Assembly: GCF_900996235.1 (NCBI RefSeq)
Contig: NZ_CAAJGM010000188.1
Span: 31,513 to 95,512, forward strand
DNA: 64,000 nucleotides
Direction: 5' to 3'
DNA from: Paraburkholderia sp. BCC1885
Lineage (GTDB): Bacteria; Pseudomonadota; Gammaproteobacteria; Burkholderiales; Burkholderiaceae
Shown here: positions 8,691-17,061 of the stretch, one piece after another
Layout: the number at the start of each line of letters is the position of its first letter
Numbering within the stretch: the first letter of the stretch is position 1
Notes under the pieces: generated by a model
What the model saw: the letters and a program-made list of their open reading frames with translations, nothing else
Databases searched by the model: none
Told to the model about the DNA's origin: nothing
Made by a program: the position numbers and the translations under genes

Positions 8691-9668
8691 TTAACGTGCC
8701 ATTGCCGCGTCGAAGGCCGCACCATACACGTCGGCGGCGGCTGAGCGCAAGGCTTCCAGCACCATCGACGCCGCCGGCGACAGCAATTGCGACTGGCGCG
8801 TGATGATACCGAATGTATCCATCCTGCACGGCAGATCCACTGGCATCCGCTTCAGCAAACCATACGGCTGATACTGCCGGGCCACCTCGTCGGGCAGGAC
8901 GGCGAGCATGTCGCTATGAAGCAGCAAACTGGAGATGGCCAGAAAATTGCCGGTATTGACGACATTTTGCGGCGGATTGAGTCCAATTTGCGAAAACATC
9001 AGATCAAAACGGTGTCGCAACACGCTGCCCGGCGGATGCAGAACCCAGCTCGCGTCGACCAGCCCGCCCAAGGTCAAACCTGTCGCGTTTTCGAGAGGAT
9101 GACCAGTCCGCGCGACCACACACAGCGGCTCGTCGGCGAGCGGTTCGTAGCGGACTTCGATTTTCAGCGGATCCTGCCGCTCCAGCACCCGCCCGATCAT
9201 GATGTCGAGTTCACCCTCGGCAACCTGCGCCAGCATCACGTCGGACGTCTCGACCTGCAGCCAGATTTGCAATTGCGGATAACGCTCTTTCACGCGGGCG
9301 ATAGCGCGCGGCACCATCGTTGCGGCCGCCGCGGCGATCACGCCGATGCGCACCTGTCCGGTCAGCCCGGCGCGCAGCGACGATATTTCGTCATGGGCAT
9401 GACTGAGGTTCGACAACACCATGCGCGCGTGGCGAATCATCACCTCGCCATAGAGCGTGGCGCGCATGCCATGCGGGGTCCGGTCAAACAGGCTGACGCC
9501 CAGCATGTCCTCCAGCTCTTTCAAAAGGCGCGACGCGGCCGGCTGGGTGATGCCGAGCGAGTCGGCGGCGCGCCGCACGTTGCCCTCTTCCTCCATTGCC
9601 GCCAGCAGCAGTAATTGGCGCGTCTTGAGCCGCGCGCGCACAAACCAGTTCGAATGGCTGCGGGTCAT
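8691..9668 (-). CDS. LysR-type transcriptional regulator
   Basis: A 325-residue one-component regulator with an N-terminal winged HTH (LKTRQLLLLAAMEEEGNVRRAADSLGITQPAASRLLKELE) and a periplasmic-binding-type effector domain starting around GQVRIGVIAAAAATMV. The HTH resembles the GbpR-like subgroup, in which the helix begins with RARLKTRQL. I chose ATG 9668 because it gives the usual subgroup length; two adjacent ATGs at 9725 and 9728 are alternatives, and no start has a convincing ribosome site. No divergent partner gene lies next to it, so the target is unknown. Confidence 0.87.
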   Translation of the reverse strand: MTRSHSNWFVRARLKTRQLLLLAAMEEEGNVRRAADSLGITQPAASRLLKELEDMLGVSLFDRTPHGMRATLYGEVMIRHARMVLSNLSHAHDEISSLRAGLTGQVRIGVIAAAAATMVPRAIARVKERYPQLQIWLQVETSDVMLAQVAEGELDIMIGRVLERQDPLKIEVRYEPLADEPLCVVARTGHPLENATGLTLGGLVDASWVLHPPGSVLRHRFDLMFSQIGLNPPQNVVNTGNFLAISSLLLHSDMLAVLPDEVARQYQPYGLLKRMPVDLPCRMDTFGIITRQSQLLSPAASMVLEALRSAAADVYGAAFDAAMAR

Positions 9669-9794
9669 GGGTGCCCGGGATGTTTGATTTCGCGGCGCGA
9701 TGCCGTCTTTTTGCGTGGAATTCATCATGCCATACCGGAATTGATATTCGGAATAAGGGGAACGTCTTGAAATGCTATCTGAGTGGACAAAAAT

Positions 9795-9824
9795 AAAACG
9801 GCCGAGCAAATGCTCAGCCGTTTT
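9795..9824. terminator. Bidirectional intrinsic terminator
   Basis: AAAACGGC, then GAGC, a four-base loop, GCTC and GCCGTTTT form an almost perfect hairpin flanked by A and T runs, so it can terminate on either strand. It separates the LysR gene from the 9940-10281 gene. Confidence 0.75.
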
Positions 9825-9939
9825 CATTTACGCCGCCGGGCGGCGTAATCTTTAATCACGCGCGTACAGTACCGCGTCCTTTTTAAAGGACTGGGTGCAA
9901 GGCGCAATCAGGTGAGATTTAAAACCTCACCTCGTCCGA

Positions 9940-10281
9940 TTACTGCTTGATGAATCGGTCGTTAGCCCAAAGGCCTTGCGTGTCGCTATTGCCGGAATTG
10001 ACGAATTCGACGTCATGTCCCACGACGCGCACGACGCGGAAACTCGAATTCTCCGGGGTCGACAGGCATTGATAGCCGGAGAAGAATTCCTGCATCTTTT
10101 GCTGTTCGCCAGCCTGAGCGTGCTGATCGGCGGCGTCGAGGTTATCCTTCGACAGACAGCCATACGCATTCGGTTTGAACTGGATGGTTTGCTGCGGCCG
10201 GATCACGCTGTCTTGTGCCTGCACCGCTGATACGGCAGCCAGTCCCGCCACGGCGATTAGAAGAGCGACTTGCTTTTTCAT
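9940..10281 (-). CDS. Small secreted protein of unknown function
   Basis: A 113-residue protein with a classical signal peptide (MKKQVALLIAVAGLAAVSAVQAQ, cleavage likely after the second Ala-Gln region). The mature part of about 90 residues has two cysteines (YGCLSKD and YQCLSTPE) that may form a disulfide. It is otherwise charged and soluble, with VVRVVGHDVEFVN near the end, so it probably resides in the periplasm. A GGAGGCAAAC-type ribosome site precedes the ATG. I do not recognise the family. It stands alone, with the terminator at 9795-9824 downstream. Confidence 0.75.
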   Translation of the reverse strand: MKKQVALLIAVAGLAAVSAVQAQDSVIRPQQTIQFKPNAYGCLSKDNLDAADQHAQAGEQQKMQEFFSGYQCLSTPENSSFRVVRVVGHDVEFVNSGNSDTQGLWANDRFIKQ

Positions 10282-10781
10282 GTTTGCCTCCGTGCGGGTT
10301 ATTACTCAGGTTAGCTATGTATTTAACTTCTGGTCATACCCGCATCTAGCACTTTAGAAGAAGTTAGGACGACGACAAGCACATCTTGTGTGCGCTCGCA
10401 ACAGTGGCGAATTGTCGCACCTGCGGCCGACGGGATTTAAAGGCGAGGCGGCAACGTAAATAGGCCGTCTTATGATGGATTCCTAAAGGCCGTGAAAGGC
10501 GCTCGGCTTTAACTGTCAAAGGTAAGCGCCCTATATGCGCGTAAACGAGCATTCTCAATTAAGCGGCTTAATACGAATTTCAAATGACTTGATGCGGCGC
10601 ACACAAAGTCATTCAACAGATAATTGAAAAGCCCGCAGATATGGGGTCGTTTGCAGAATAAAAACGGTGCCAGGTCTGCTGCAGCTTCGTGGCGGCGACG
10701 GTTGCTGCGTCGTGAGAAAAAGGGGCTTGCAGCCGCTGAAAGTTCATGGATAAATCAGGCGACTTTCTGGAGATGACCTTT
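10282..10781. other. Intergenic region, no gene recognised
   Basis: About 500 bases between divergent genes. Short open frames here have atypical composition and no ribosome sites. It must contain the promoters of both flanking genes, but I cannot place them with confidence. Confidence 0.5.
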
Positions 10782-11408
10782 ATGACGCTTGCCCACTGGC
10801 TTCCCTTTGCGATCGCTTCGGCAATTCTGGTTGCGATTCCCGGCCCGACCGTGCTGCTGGTCATCTCCTACGCGCTGGGCCACGGACGCCGTTTCGCGCT
10901 CGTCACGACGCTCGGCGTCGCGCTTGGCGACCTGACCTCGATGACCGCCTCGATGCTTGGGCTCGGCGTGATCCTCGCGGCGTCGGCGGCGCTGTTTACG
11001 GCGCTCAAGTGGGTGGGCGCGGCTTATCTGATTTATCTGGGCATCAAGCTGTGGCGCACGCCCGCGCAGGCGCCGGACGCGCCCGACACCGCGGAGACGC
11101 GCACCAGCCGGATCTTCGCGCATGCCTTCGCCGTGACGGCGCTCAACCCGAAGAGCATCATTTTCTTCGTGGCATTCGTGCCGCAGTTCATGGATCCGCA
11201 CATTGCCGCCGGGTCGCAAATTGTCGCTTTCGAGGCGACCTTCGTGCTGCTTGGCACCTTGAACGCGTTTTGCTATGCGATGCTGGCTTCGGCGGCGCGG
11301 CGCGCGATCCGCAGCGCGCGCGTGCAACGCGTCATCAACCGGACGGGGGGCAGCTTGCTGATCGGCGCCGGCATTTTTGCCGCGACGTGGAAGAAGGCGT
11401 CGACGTAA
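10782..11408 (+). CDS. LysE/RhtB family amino-acid exporter
   Basis: A 208-residue inner-membrane exporter of amino acids or homoserine-lactone-like compounds. It has the family's six hydrophobic segments and signature IPGPTVLLVISYALGHGRR near the N-terminus, followed by ALGDLTSM, AAYLIYLGIKLWR and LNPKSIIFFVAFVPQF. The start at 10782 is preferred because CTGGAG lies nine bases ahead of it; the in-frame ATG at 10773 directly abuts that site. Transcription probably starts in the upstream 500-bp gap. The substrate is not predictable within this family. Confidence 0.93.
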   Translation: MTLAHWLPFAIASAILVAIPGPTVLLVISYALGHGRRFALVTTLGVALGDLTSMTASMLGLGVILAASAALFTALKWVGAAYLIYLGIKLWRTPAQAPDAPDTAETRTSRIFAHAFAVTALNPKSIIFFVAFVPQFMDPHIAAGSQIVAFEATFVLLGTLNAFCYAMLASAARRAIRSARVQRVINRTGGSLLIGAGIFAATWKKAST

Positions 11409-11432
11409 AGCGGCGGATGGCGGCGACGGGTT

Positions 11433-11975
11433 TCAGTCGCCGCGCTTGTAGGTTGCGAAGAACTCCTGCTGGAACATGCACATGCGCAAGGCGTTGTGAT
11501 ACTTGCCGTTGCCGAAGAACTCTTCGATCAGCTCCGCCTCGTGGCGAAAGCCGCATTTCTCGTAGACGTGAATCGCGGCCGCGTTCGACGTATCGACGAT
11601 CAAATAGATCTTGCGCAGATTGAGCACCGAAAACGCGTAATCGATGGCGAGCCGCGTCGCGCTGGTCGCATAGCCACGTCCCTGTGCCTGCGGGGCAATG
11701 ATGATCTGGAACTCGCCACGTCGGTGGATATAGTCGAGCTCGATCAGCTCGGCGAGGCCGACGGTTTCGCCGTCGTTATCCACCGCGACAAAACGGCGTT
11801 CGCGCTGGTCGTGGACGTGCTGGTCGTATAGCTGCGACAGTTCCGAATAGGTTTCGTAAGGCTCTTCGAACCAGTAACGCATGATCTTCGCGTTGTTGTT
11901 CACCTCATGGACGAAGCGCAGATCGTGGCGCTCCAGCGGTCTCAAGGTAAGCCTGGTATCGCGTTCGGTGGTCAT
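11433..11975 (-). CDS. speG: Spermidine N1-acetyltransferase
   Basis: A GNAT-fold enzyme that acetylates spermidine or spermine with acetyl-CoA, lowering polyamine toxicity. The 180 residues match E. coli SpeG closely throughout: LRPLERHDLRFVHEVNNN, MRYWFEEPYETYSELSQLYDQHVHDQRERRFV, the acetyl-CoA loop APQAQGRGYATSATRLAIDYAF, and KIYLIVDTSNAAAIHVYEKCGF. The ATG at 11975 follows AAGGGG and gives the family length. It is convergent with the LysE gene and appears monocistronic. Confidence 0.93.
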   Translation of the reverse strand: MTTERDTRLTLRPLERHDLRFVHEVNNNAKIMRYWFEEPYETYSELSQLYDQHVHDQRERRFVAVDNDGETVGLAELIELDYIHRRGEFQIIIAPQAQGRGYATSATRLAIDYAFSVLNLRKIYLIVDTSNAAAIHVYEKCGFRHEAELIEEFFGNGKYHNALRMCMFQQEFFATYKRGD

Positions 11976-12073
11976 GAGATTCCCCTTCGAGATGGCTATG
12001 CGTGCGCGGCCGCACATCGGGCACGCGGAGTGCGTCTACAATGAAAGTTCGGATTGGGCGAAAGGAGGCTGTG

Positions 12074-12238
12074 ATGGAGCACCTGATACTGGCCGCGTTT
12101 CTGGTCGTGCCGCTGCTGATAGTCGCATTCCTGTTCTCCGACGAGCTATGGCAGGAGCATCGCCTGCGCGCGGATAAGGACCATCCGAATCATATCGACT
12201 GGCATCATCCGCTGCGCAGCTTGCTGCATCGTCACTGA
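12074..12238 (+). CDS. 54-residue membrane micro-protein
   Basis: Begins at an ATG preceded by a near-perfect ribosome site (AAAGGAGG, spacing 6), which is the main support. It has one hydrophobic helix at residues 4-22 (HLILAAFLVVPLLIVAFLF) and a charged, histidine-rich tail (HRLRADKDHPNHIDWHHPLRS), so it is a likely single-pass inner-membrane protein. The tail style recalls the micro-protein at 13659-13823. It ends by overlapping the convergent HIT gene by seven bases. The function is unknown. Confidence 0.65.
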   Translation: MEHLILAAFLVVPLLIVAFLFSDELWQEHRLRADKDHPNHIDWHHPLRSLLHRH

Positions 12239-12660
12239 AGCTGTGAGAGCCGGACGCGTATGCGCTGGGCGAACGCTTCTAGCGTCGCCTGTGGCGCCAT
12301 TTCGCGCGCATGCATGCGCAACGCCTGACCTTCCCAACGCGGAATGACGTGAAAATGCACATGCGGGACGGTCTGTCCCGCCGCCGCGCCATTGAACTGA
12401 CCGATAAACACGCCATCCGGATGTAGCGCCGCGCGCACCGCGACGGCAATCCGCTGCGTCATACGGATACATGCCACGGTTGCGGCATCGGAAAGGTCGA
12501 AGATTTCGGCCGCCGCCTCTTTCGGCACCACCAGCACATGTCCGTCCGCTTGCGGCATCAGGTCCATGAAGGCCAGCACGGCGTCCGTCTCTGCGACCTG
12601 GATGCACGGCAGTTCGCCACGCAAAATTCTGGCGAACGGGTTGTTCTCGTCGTAGCTCAT
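12232..12660 (-). CDS. HIT family nucleotide hydrolase
   Basis: A 142-residue histidine-triad protein. The catalytic triad is seen as HVHFHVIPRW near residue 100, preceded by the family's AFMDLMPQADGHVLVVPKEA segment. HIT enzymes hydrolyse or transfer nucleoside-phosphoramidate or dinucleoside polyphosphate substrates in the cytosol; which one is not clear here. The start at 12660 is preceded by GAGGAT; a frame-extending ATG four codons upstream is less likely. It appears monocistronic. Confidence 0.92.
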   Translation of the reverse strand: MSYDENNPFARILRGELPCIQVAETDAVLAFMDLMPQADGHVLVVPKEAAAEIFDLSDAATVACIRMTQRIAVAVRAALHPDGVFIGQFNGAAAGQTVPHVHFHVIPRWEGQALRMHAREMAPQATLEAFAQRIRVRLSQLQ

Positions 12661-12926
12661 GGCGATCCTCAACGGCCTCCGGGTTGGTTCACATTTACCG
12701 CTATTTGTAGCGTTTGTATCCGCTCAAAGTCGTTTTTTCACTGCTGCATCATGATGCCGGTCGCCGTGAGGCGCAAGCAGAGGGGCGCAGCGGGCATGTG
12801 GCATCTTAGGGCGACGTTCGCGGGCGCTTTACGATGGTAATGCCCGGTTACCACTTACAGCATCTGTATCCGCGCATCGCGCCCACAATCCGCCACACGT
12901 ACTTAAATGATCCAATGGCGGAAAAA

Positions 12927-13274
12927 ATGCGAAAAATTGCTGCAGTAGTGTTGATGGCCGGCGGTCTTGCCGTCGCGGGTCAGGCATCGGCTCATGACGG
13001 TGGAGCTATTGTCGGGGCGCTGCTTGGCGGTGCCGTGCTGGGTGCGGTAGTCGGTTCGGCGATCAACCCGCCGGCGCCGGTCGTCTACCAGGCGCCGGCC
13101 TACGCGCCTGGCTATCAGACGCAGGCCTATGCGCCGGTGTATCAGCAGGCGCCTGTATATGCAGGGCCGCCGCCGGGATACTGCTATGACCAGTACCACG
13201 GCGCGTATGTCGCGTGCAGTCCGGCGCCGGCCGGCCCTTACGGCTATGCACCGCCGCCGCAACCGGGTTGGTAA
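12927..13274 (+). CDS. Secreted Gly-zipper, Tyr/Pro-rich protein
   Basis: A 115-residue exported protein with a signal peptide (RKIAAVVLMAGGLAVAGQASA), then a glycine-zipper-like membrane segment (GALLGGAVLGAVVGSAI), then a repetitive Pro/Tyr/Ala tail with units such as YAPGYQ, YAPVYQ and YAGPPPGY. Two cysteines flank YDQYHGAYVAC. Such proteins are usually envelope or outer-membrane associated in Burkholderiaceae. An alternative start (MAEKMRK) lies 12 bases upstream at 12915. The function is unknown. Confidence 0.7.
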   Translation: MRKIAAVVLMAGGLAVAGQASAHDGGAIVGALLGGAVLGAVVGSAINPPAPVVYQAPAYAPGYQTQAYAPVYQQAPVYAGPPPGYCYDQYHGAYVACSPAPAGPYGYAPPPQPGW

Positions 13275-13390
13275 GCATGGAAGGAATCGGCGCCGAGGCT
13301 GCGGCGCCGGTAGCCCCGTTTTACGAGGCATGCTCAAATAAAATGCACTAAGCGCTAAAGTTCAGACAAGAAATAGCCGTCATCCTGGCA

Positions 13391-13591
13391 ATGAACGACG
13401 AACATTCCATTGCCTTCGGGCCGGATCATCCGGAATATCTCGAGGCGCGAGCCCTCGCGCTGAGCATTGCGGCAATCCGCAAGGCTCAGGGCAAGAGGAA
13501 TCCAGTTGATTACGCGGTCGGCTCGCCCGACTGGGAGATCGCGGACGAAGACTTCGCGCGCGACGTGTTACGCGTACTCAGCAGTCAGTAG
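13391..13591 (+). CDS. Small acidic protein of unknown function
   Basis: A 66-residue soluble protein with a normal amino-acid mix and good codon use (EYLEARALALSIAAIRKAQGKRNPVDYAVGSPDWEIADEDFARDVLRVL). No transmembrane or signal segment is visible, and the ribosome site is weak. The regular helix-like pattern suggests a real conserved small protein. I do not recognise it. Confidence 0.5.
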   Translation: MNDEHSIAFGPDHPEYLEARALALSIAAIRKAQGKRNPVDYAVGSPDWEIADEDFARDVLRVLSSQ

Positions 13592-13658
13592 AGAGGCCGC
13601 GGTACGTTTGAAGTATGGGTCGATGGGCGCAGACCGTTCGCGTTGCGCCGAAGCCCGA

Positions 13659-13823
13659 TCAGTGCCGGTGACGCATCCAGTCGACGTGATGCGTGTCGAG
13701 CCATCGCTCTCGACGGCCATGCCGATCGCCGTCACGGTGGACATGCGCGACGCCCCATAACGCGGCGCCCACCACCACCATCACGAGTGGCCCCAGCAAA
13801 TAAGCCATTACCGATTCAGTCAT
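13659..13823 (-). CDS. 54-residue membrane micro-protein (MTES-type)
   Basis: Reads MTESVMAYLLGPL, then a hydrophobic helix VMVVVGAALWGVA, then a basic, histidine-rich tail ending HHVDWMRHRH. GGAGGG lies just before the ATG at 13823. Single-pass inner-membrane topology is likely. It starts with the same four residues and a similar leader to the next gene at 14039-14164, so the two are probably paralogues. Too short for routine gene calling; supported by the ribosome site, topology and the paralogue. Confidence 0.55.
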   Translation of the reverse strand: MTESVMAYLLGPLVMVVVGAALWGVAHVHRDGDRHGRRERWLDTHHVDWMRHRH

Positions 13824-14038
13824 GGGACCCTCCATTCAGGCCGCGACCGTCATTGCAAATCATGGCTGTATTTTAGGTCATTGCTGCGGGAAAGCGGTTT
13901 CTTTAACACCACCGCATATGCCCCGAAATGGCCTCGCTGCCAGCATCGAACCGCCAAAATTAAGCGGATTCAAACAATGCAGGCGCGTCGCCTTACGATG
14001 CCATTCGTCTGAACCGACGACGGCCAACGCGGCCGTCA

Positions 14039-14164
14039 TTAGCGGATATTGTGTTTCTCGAACCACCTGATAAGCCGCTCCCGATCCACATGGGTCGCCC
14101 GTATCGCGGTGCCGAAGACAATCAGGATGGTCGCCATTGAAATGGCTAGCATTGACTCGGTCAT
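14039..14164 (-). CDS. 41-residue membrane micro-protein (MTES-type)
   Basis: Reads MTESMLAISMATILIVFGTAIRATHVDRERLIRWFEKHNIR. A short hydrophobic helix is followed by a basic amphipathic tail. GGGAGAGG precedes the ATG at good spacing. A GACGGCC/GGCCGTC hairpin lies immediately after the stop. The shared start and layout with 13659-13823 suggest duplication of a small membrane peptide gene. The function is unknown. Confidence 0.5.
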   Translation of the reverse strand: MTESMLAISMATILIVFGTAIRATHVDRERLIRWFEKHNIR

Positions 14165-14290
14165 GGTCCTCTCCCTGAAGCATGCAACCTTGCTTGCAGT
14201 TTAGGCGTCCAGAAGCCGGATGAGGGAACGAGCGGACCGTCGAATTTGATGCCGTGTCCAGCGTCAAGCCCGCGTAATGGAGTAGCAAAC

Positions 14291-14315
14291 AAAAAGGCCG
14301 CCTGAATCGGCGGCC
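14291..14315 (-). terminator. Intrinsic terminator, minus strand
   Basis: GGCCGCC and GGCGGCC pair around a six-base loop (14296-14315), followed on the minus strand by five Ts (14291-14295). On the plus strand it is flanked by A-runs. No obvious minus-strand gene ends here, so the terminated transcript is unidentified. Confidence 0.6.
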
Positions 14316-14411
14316 AAAAAATGGTACTACATGCGCGGGGGATCACGCACGGGACAGACTCTAAGCCATACCTAATGGGGTGGCGGCGTGTGCGCCGCAG
14401 CGATCTGAGAT

Positions 14412-14660
14412 TTGTCGGAATCGGACTGCATTGGTTTTCCGAGTCGCACCCTGAAAGCGTGTTTGCGACGCGTCGAAGATTATTTGGGACCGCTAATGGT
14501 TGTGCGATGGGATACGCAGGTCGAAACGCTACTAAAAGTGGGCGCCGTATTTTCGTCGCACGCCTCCGAGGGCTTGTCTGGTGGTTTGACGTCGTGGAGG
14601 CGAGGTTCGGCGCAGTTCGTCCGCGCCGCCCGCCGTTATGGGGTTCTATCAGCGAATTAG
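14412..14660 (+). CDS. Possible small protein, weakly supported
   Basis: An 82-codon frame with a TTG start and a balanced, protein-like composition (for example LRRVEDYLGPLMVVRWDTQVETLLKVGAVF). Codon use is less GC-biased than neighbouring genes and no ribosome site is clear. It could be a foreign small gene or a remnant. A 177-codon frame on the opposite strand covering it is Arg/Pro-rich and looks spurious. Confidence 0.3.
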   Translation: MSESDCIGFPSRTLKACLRRVEDYLGPLMVVRWDTQVETLLKVGAVFSSHASEGLSGGLTSWRRGSAQFVRAARRYGVLSAN

Positions 14661-14798
14661 GGTTAACACTTATTTTGTCAATAAACCTTTCCACATCAGG
14701 TACTTAATCTTAAGCGCGCACTTACCTAGACTGTCTCTACCAGCTACGAGCAAAGATGTTCGTGGCGTAACAGGAACAGAACTTCGAGGTAAGTCATC

Positions 14799-15110
14799 AT
14801 GAAAACGCTCATTCAAGCTGTCGTCGTTGCCGCTGTTTTGACCGCTCCGGTCTTGTCGTTTGCTCAATCGTCGAATGCGCCTGTCAGCCGCGCGCAGGTC
14901 CGCGCCGAGTTGGTCCAGCTCGAACAGACCGGTTATCGTCCGGGTGACGACCCCACCCACTACCCGGTCGCAGCGCAGGCTGCGGAAGCCCGAGTGGCGG
15001 CCGAAAATGGCGCTGCGAGCGGCTATGGCGGCGTAGCGAATGAGGCGTCGCAATCGGGTCGCAGCGCGGTGTCGCGTGCGGACTGGAACGCGATGTATAG
15101 CCGTCCGTAA
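14799..15110 (+). CDS. DUF4148 domain secreted protein
   Basis: A 103-residue protein with a signal peptide (MKTLIQAVVVAAVLTAPVLSFAQ) and the DUF4148 hallmark VSRAQVRAELVQLEQTGYRPGDDPTHYP. This family is expanded in Burkholderia relatives; members are small periplasmic proteins of unknown function. GAGG precedes the ATG at good distance. It stands alone between intergenic regions and just outside the mnmE-linked integrase remnant. Confidence 0.88.
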   Translation: MKTLIQAVVVAAVLTAPVLSFAQSSNAPVSRAQVRAELVQLEQTGYRPGDDPTHYPVAAQAAEARVAAENGAASGYGGVANEASQSGRSAVSRADWNAMYSRP

Positions 15111-15302
15111 TATGTTTTGCGTGAGATTCAGCCGTGGGATGCGGAAACGCGTACTACGGTTGAATGGCGCGGCGGGTCTAGTGGCCAGCGCTAAGGATTC
15201 CTTTTCGCTACGCGTGTTTGATTTGTGGTTGTAATTCATAACCTAGCAAAGGACGCGGGTGACGTCGTAACGGTGGGGAATACAGGCTGACTCACGGAAG
15301 TC

Positions 15303-15314
15303 TGTGTACCGAAA
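15303..15314. repeat. Near-copy of the integrase-linked TGTGTACCAAA site
   Basis: TGTGTACCGAAA lies about 65 bp beyond the 3' end of the integrase gene and differs in one base from the arms of the paired repeats at 16636-16959. It may be another recombinase arm site marking the far side of the element. Confidence 0.35.
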
Positions 15315-15377
15315 ACGAAAAGCGCCTGCTGACTACGCGAGCAGTCCCCTTCGGACCTCGTGCTTCTTGGCGCGTCT

Positions 15378-16628
15378 TTAGACGCTACGACGCAGGTCTG
15401 GCCTGGCGGTTATCAGACTCTGCGCTGGCGCCTGGATCTGGGCTTCGACAAAGTCCGCCCATCGCTGCAACACGGCGCGCTGCTCTTCAGCGGACGGCGC
15501 CCGTTCAGACTCGCTTGTCGCGTCGTTCGAGGCCTCTTTACCCTTTCGTGCAAGGGCGACATCGATTGCATCGGACGTTTGACCCATTTCCAGCAAATGG
15601 GTCGCCGCCGTTCGACGAAAGTCGTGCAGCACGAAATGTTCGACTTCCAGCCCAAGCGCCTTGACCGCCTGGTTCAGCGTGCTCCGGGCGATAGGACGGT
15701 CCTCGCCTCTGACGGTCGGAAACACAAAAGTCCGGCTGCTCTTCATCTCACGCAATTCGCGCAGCATCGCGACAGCCTGTCGCGGCAGATACACCCCATG
15801 CTCACGGCCATTTTTCATGCGCGCCGCGGGGATCGTCCATAAACCGGCCTTGAGGTCGAACTCGGCCCACGTCGCGTCAATGAGCTCGGACTTGCGGACC
15901 ATCGTCAGCACAAGCAGATGCAAAGCGAGCTTGAGCGGCCGACGGATGCCCGAGGCATCGATCGCGCGCAGCGTAGTGCCGATCTCGCCGGCAGTGAGCA
16001 CGCGCGTGCGACTATCCTGGGTCGCGATGAAGCGCGCCGGCACCACCGACGCCGGGTTGTCGGCAGCCAACTGCCGTGCGATCAGGAAGGCGTAGAGACG
16101 TTTGATGACGTTGCGGGTGTGGAGCGCCATCTTCGGCGATCCGCGCTTCTTGATCCGCTCACAGATCGAGACGACGTCTTCCGGCGTCACCGCGGCGATC
16201 GGCTTGTTGCCGACGGCGCGCAGGACATCTTTGTCGAGGGCCCGACGGGTCGTTCGTTGGTACTCCTCTGATTTGCTCGCCATCGCCGTCGTCATGTAGA
16301 GCTCGGCGGCGTCGCGCAGAAGGTCGACCCGCTTTTCCGCGCCACGATCGCGCCGCGCGGTGGCCGCAGGCGACACGCCGGACGCCACCATCTCGGCGTA
16401 TTTCCGCGCTCGCTCGCGTGCGACGCGCAGCGAGATCCGCCGATAGTCGCCGATGGTGGTGAGCGGCTGCCGTTTGCCGCCAAGCGTATAGCGGAAGCGC
16501 CAGATCTTGCTGCCGGTCGGCATGACTTCCAGCACGAGACCGTTGCCGTCGGCGACAGAATAGCGGGCGGCGCGGGGTTCCATCGCGCGGATTTGTGCTT
16601 CGCTGAGGGGCGGGACGGTTTTGGGCAT
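15378..16628 (-). pseudogene. P4-type tyrosine recombinase lacking the catalytic tyrosine
   Basis: An intact 416-codon frame resembling DUF4102/P4-type island integrases: N-terminal LSEAQIRAMEPRAARYSVADGNGLVLEV, a central SAM-like core-binding domain, and a catalytic domain with Arg in LTMVRKSELIDATW, Lys in MKNGREHGVYLP and HxxR in LHDFRRTAATHLLEMG. The family then carries a His in ALxH and the nucleophile in GVYxRA. Here these positions read VALARKGKEASNDATSESERAPSAEEQ, with no Tyr or His, before the normal end LQRWADFVEAQI. No other frame restores the motif. The protein is probably unable to recombine DNA, although it may still bind its sites. The start at 16628 lies beside a paired repeat. 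Confidence 0.75.
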
Positions 16629-16635
16629 ATGGGTT

Positions 16636-16686
16636 TTTGGTACACGATGCGCTTGAAACGGCGCAAGTGTCGTGGCGTGTACCAAA
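16636..16686. repeat. Inverted repeat pair 1 (TTTGGTACACG, 29-bp spacer)
   Basis: TTTGGTACACG (16636-16646) and its exact complement (16676-16686) face each other across 29 bases, immediately upstream of the integrase start. Such sites upstream of P4-type integrase genes usually serve as arm-type binding sites or autoregulatory operators. Pair 2, at 16909-16959, has the same geometry. Confidence 0.75.
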
Positions 16687-16810
16687 GAATGCGGATTGGT
16701 CAAGCCTCGGAGTATACCGGCCGTTGCTCCGCTTTGTGCCTTAAACAAGGGATTTTTTGAGTGACTCTACGCGATGCATCTCACCCGGTGTACTTCTCCG
16801 TTCAGAAACA

Positions 16811-16827
16811 GCTAAAAATCACTCCCA
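16811..16827. repeat. Second copy of the mnmE 3' tail (attachment-site remnant)
   Basis: A 17-bp exact match to 17083-17099 inside mnmE, embedded in about 40 bases of weaker similarity that follows the last codons of mnmE (reading GVIFSCF then stop). mnmE 3' ends are known attachment sites (for example for SGI1), so this is best read as a leftover island-side att copy. Confidence 0.6.
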
Positions 16828-16908
16828 TCTGATCTCACGCGCCTGCCGCTGCAAACGCGGCGTGCTGCTCGTGGTGACGGTACCGGTGCGTGCAACGAGT
16901 AAGAGATG

Positions 16909-16959
16909 TTTGGTACACAGGAGGCTTAAATTGGCGAAAATGCCTGCTTGTGTACCAAA
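16909..16959. repeat. Inverted repeat pair 2 (TTTGGTACACA, 29-bp spacer)
   Basis: TTTGGTACACA (16909-16919) and its exact complement (16949-16959) with the same 29-base spacer as pair 1. The spacers are also similar (CGCC and TTAAGC/TCAAGC shared). It lies 273 bp from pair 1, matching the 272-bp offset between the two mnmE tail copies. Confidence 0.75.
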
Positions 16960-17061
16960 ATAGGAAGGCCAGTTGGAATTGTGGACGGCGCGGGTTTAGG
17001 CCAAGCGAGCCGGTAATTTAAGGCGAAATTTCAATGTCGACCGCCGCCCGACCGGCTTCGT

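Noticed and set aside
14161..14694. 177-codon minus-strand frame between the micro-proteins and the DUF4148 gene
   Set aside because: Arg/Pro/Thr-rich, no ribosome site, crosses a clear terminator at 14291-14315, and resembles an antisense frame of GC-rich DNA.
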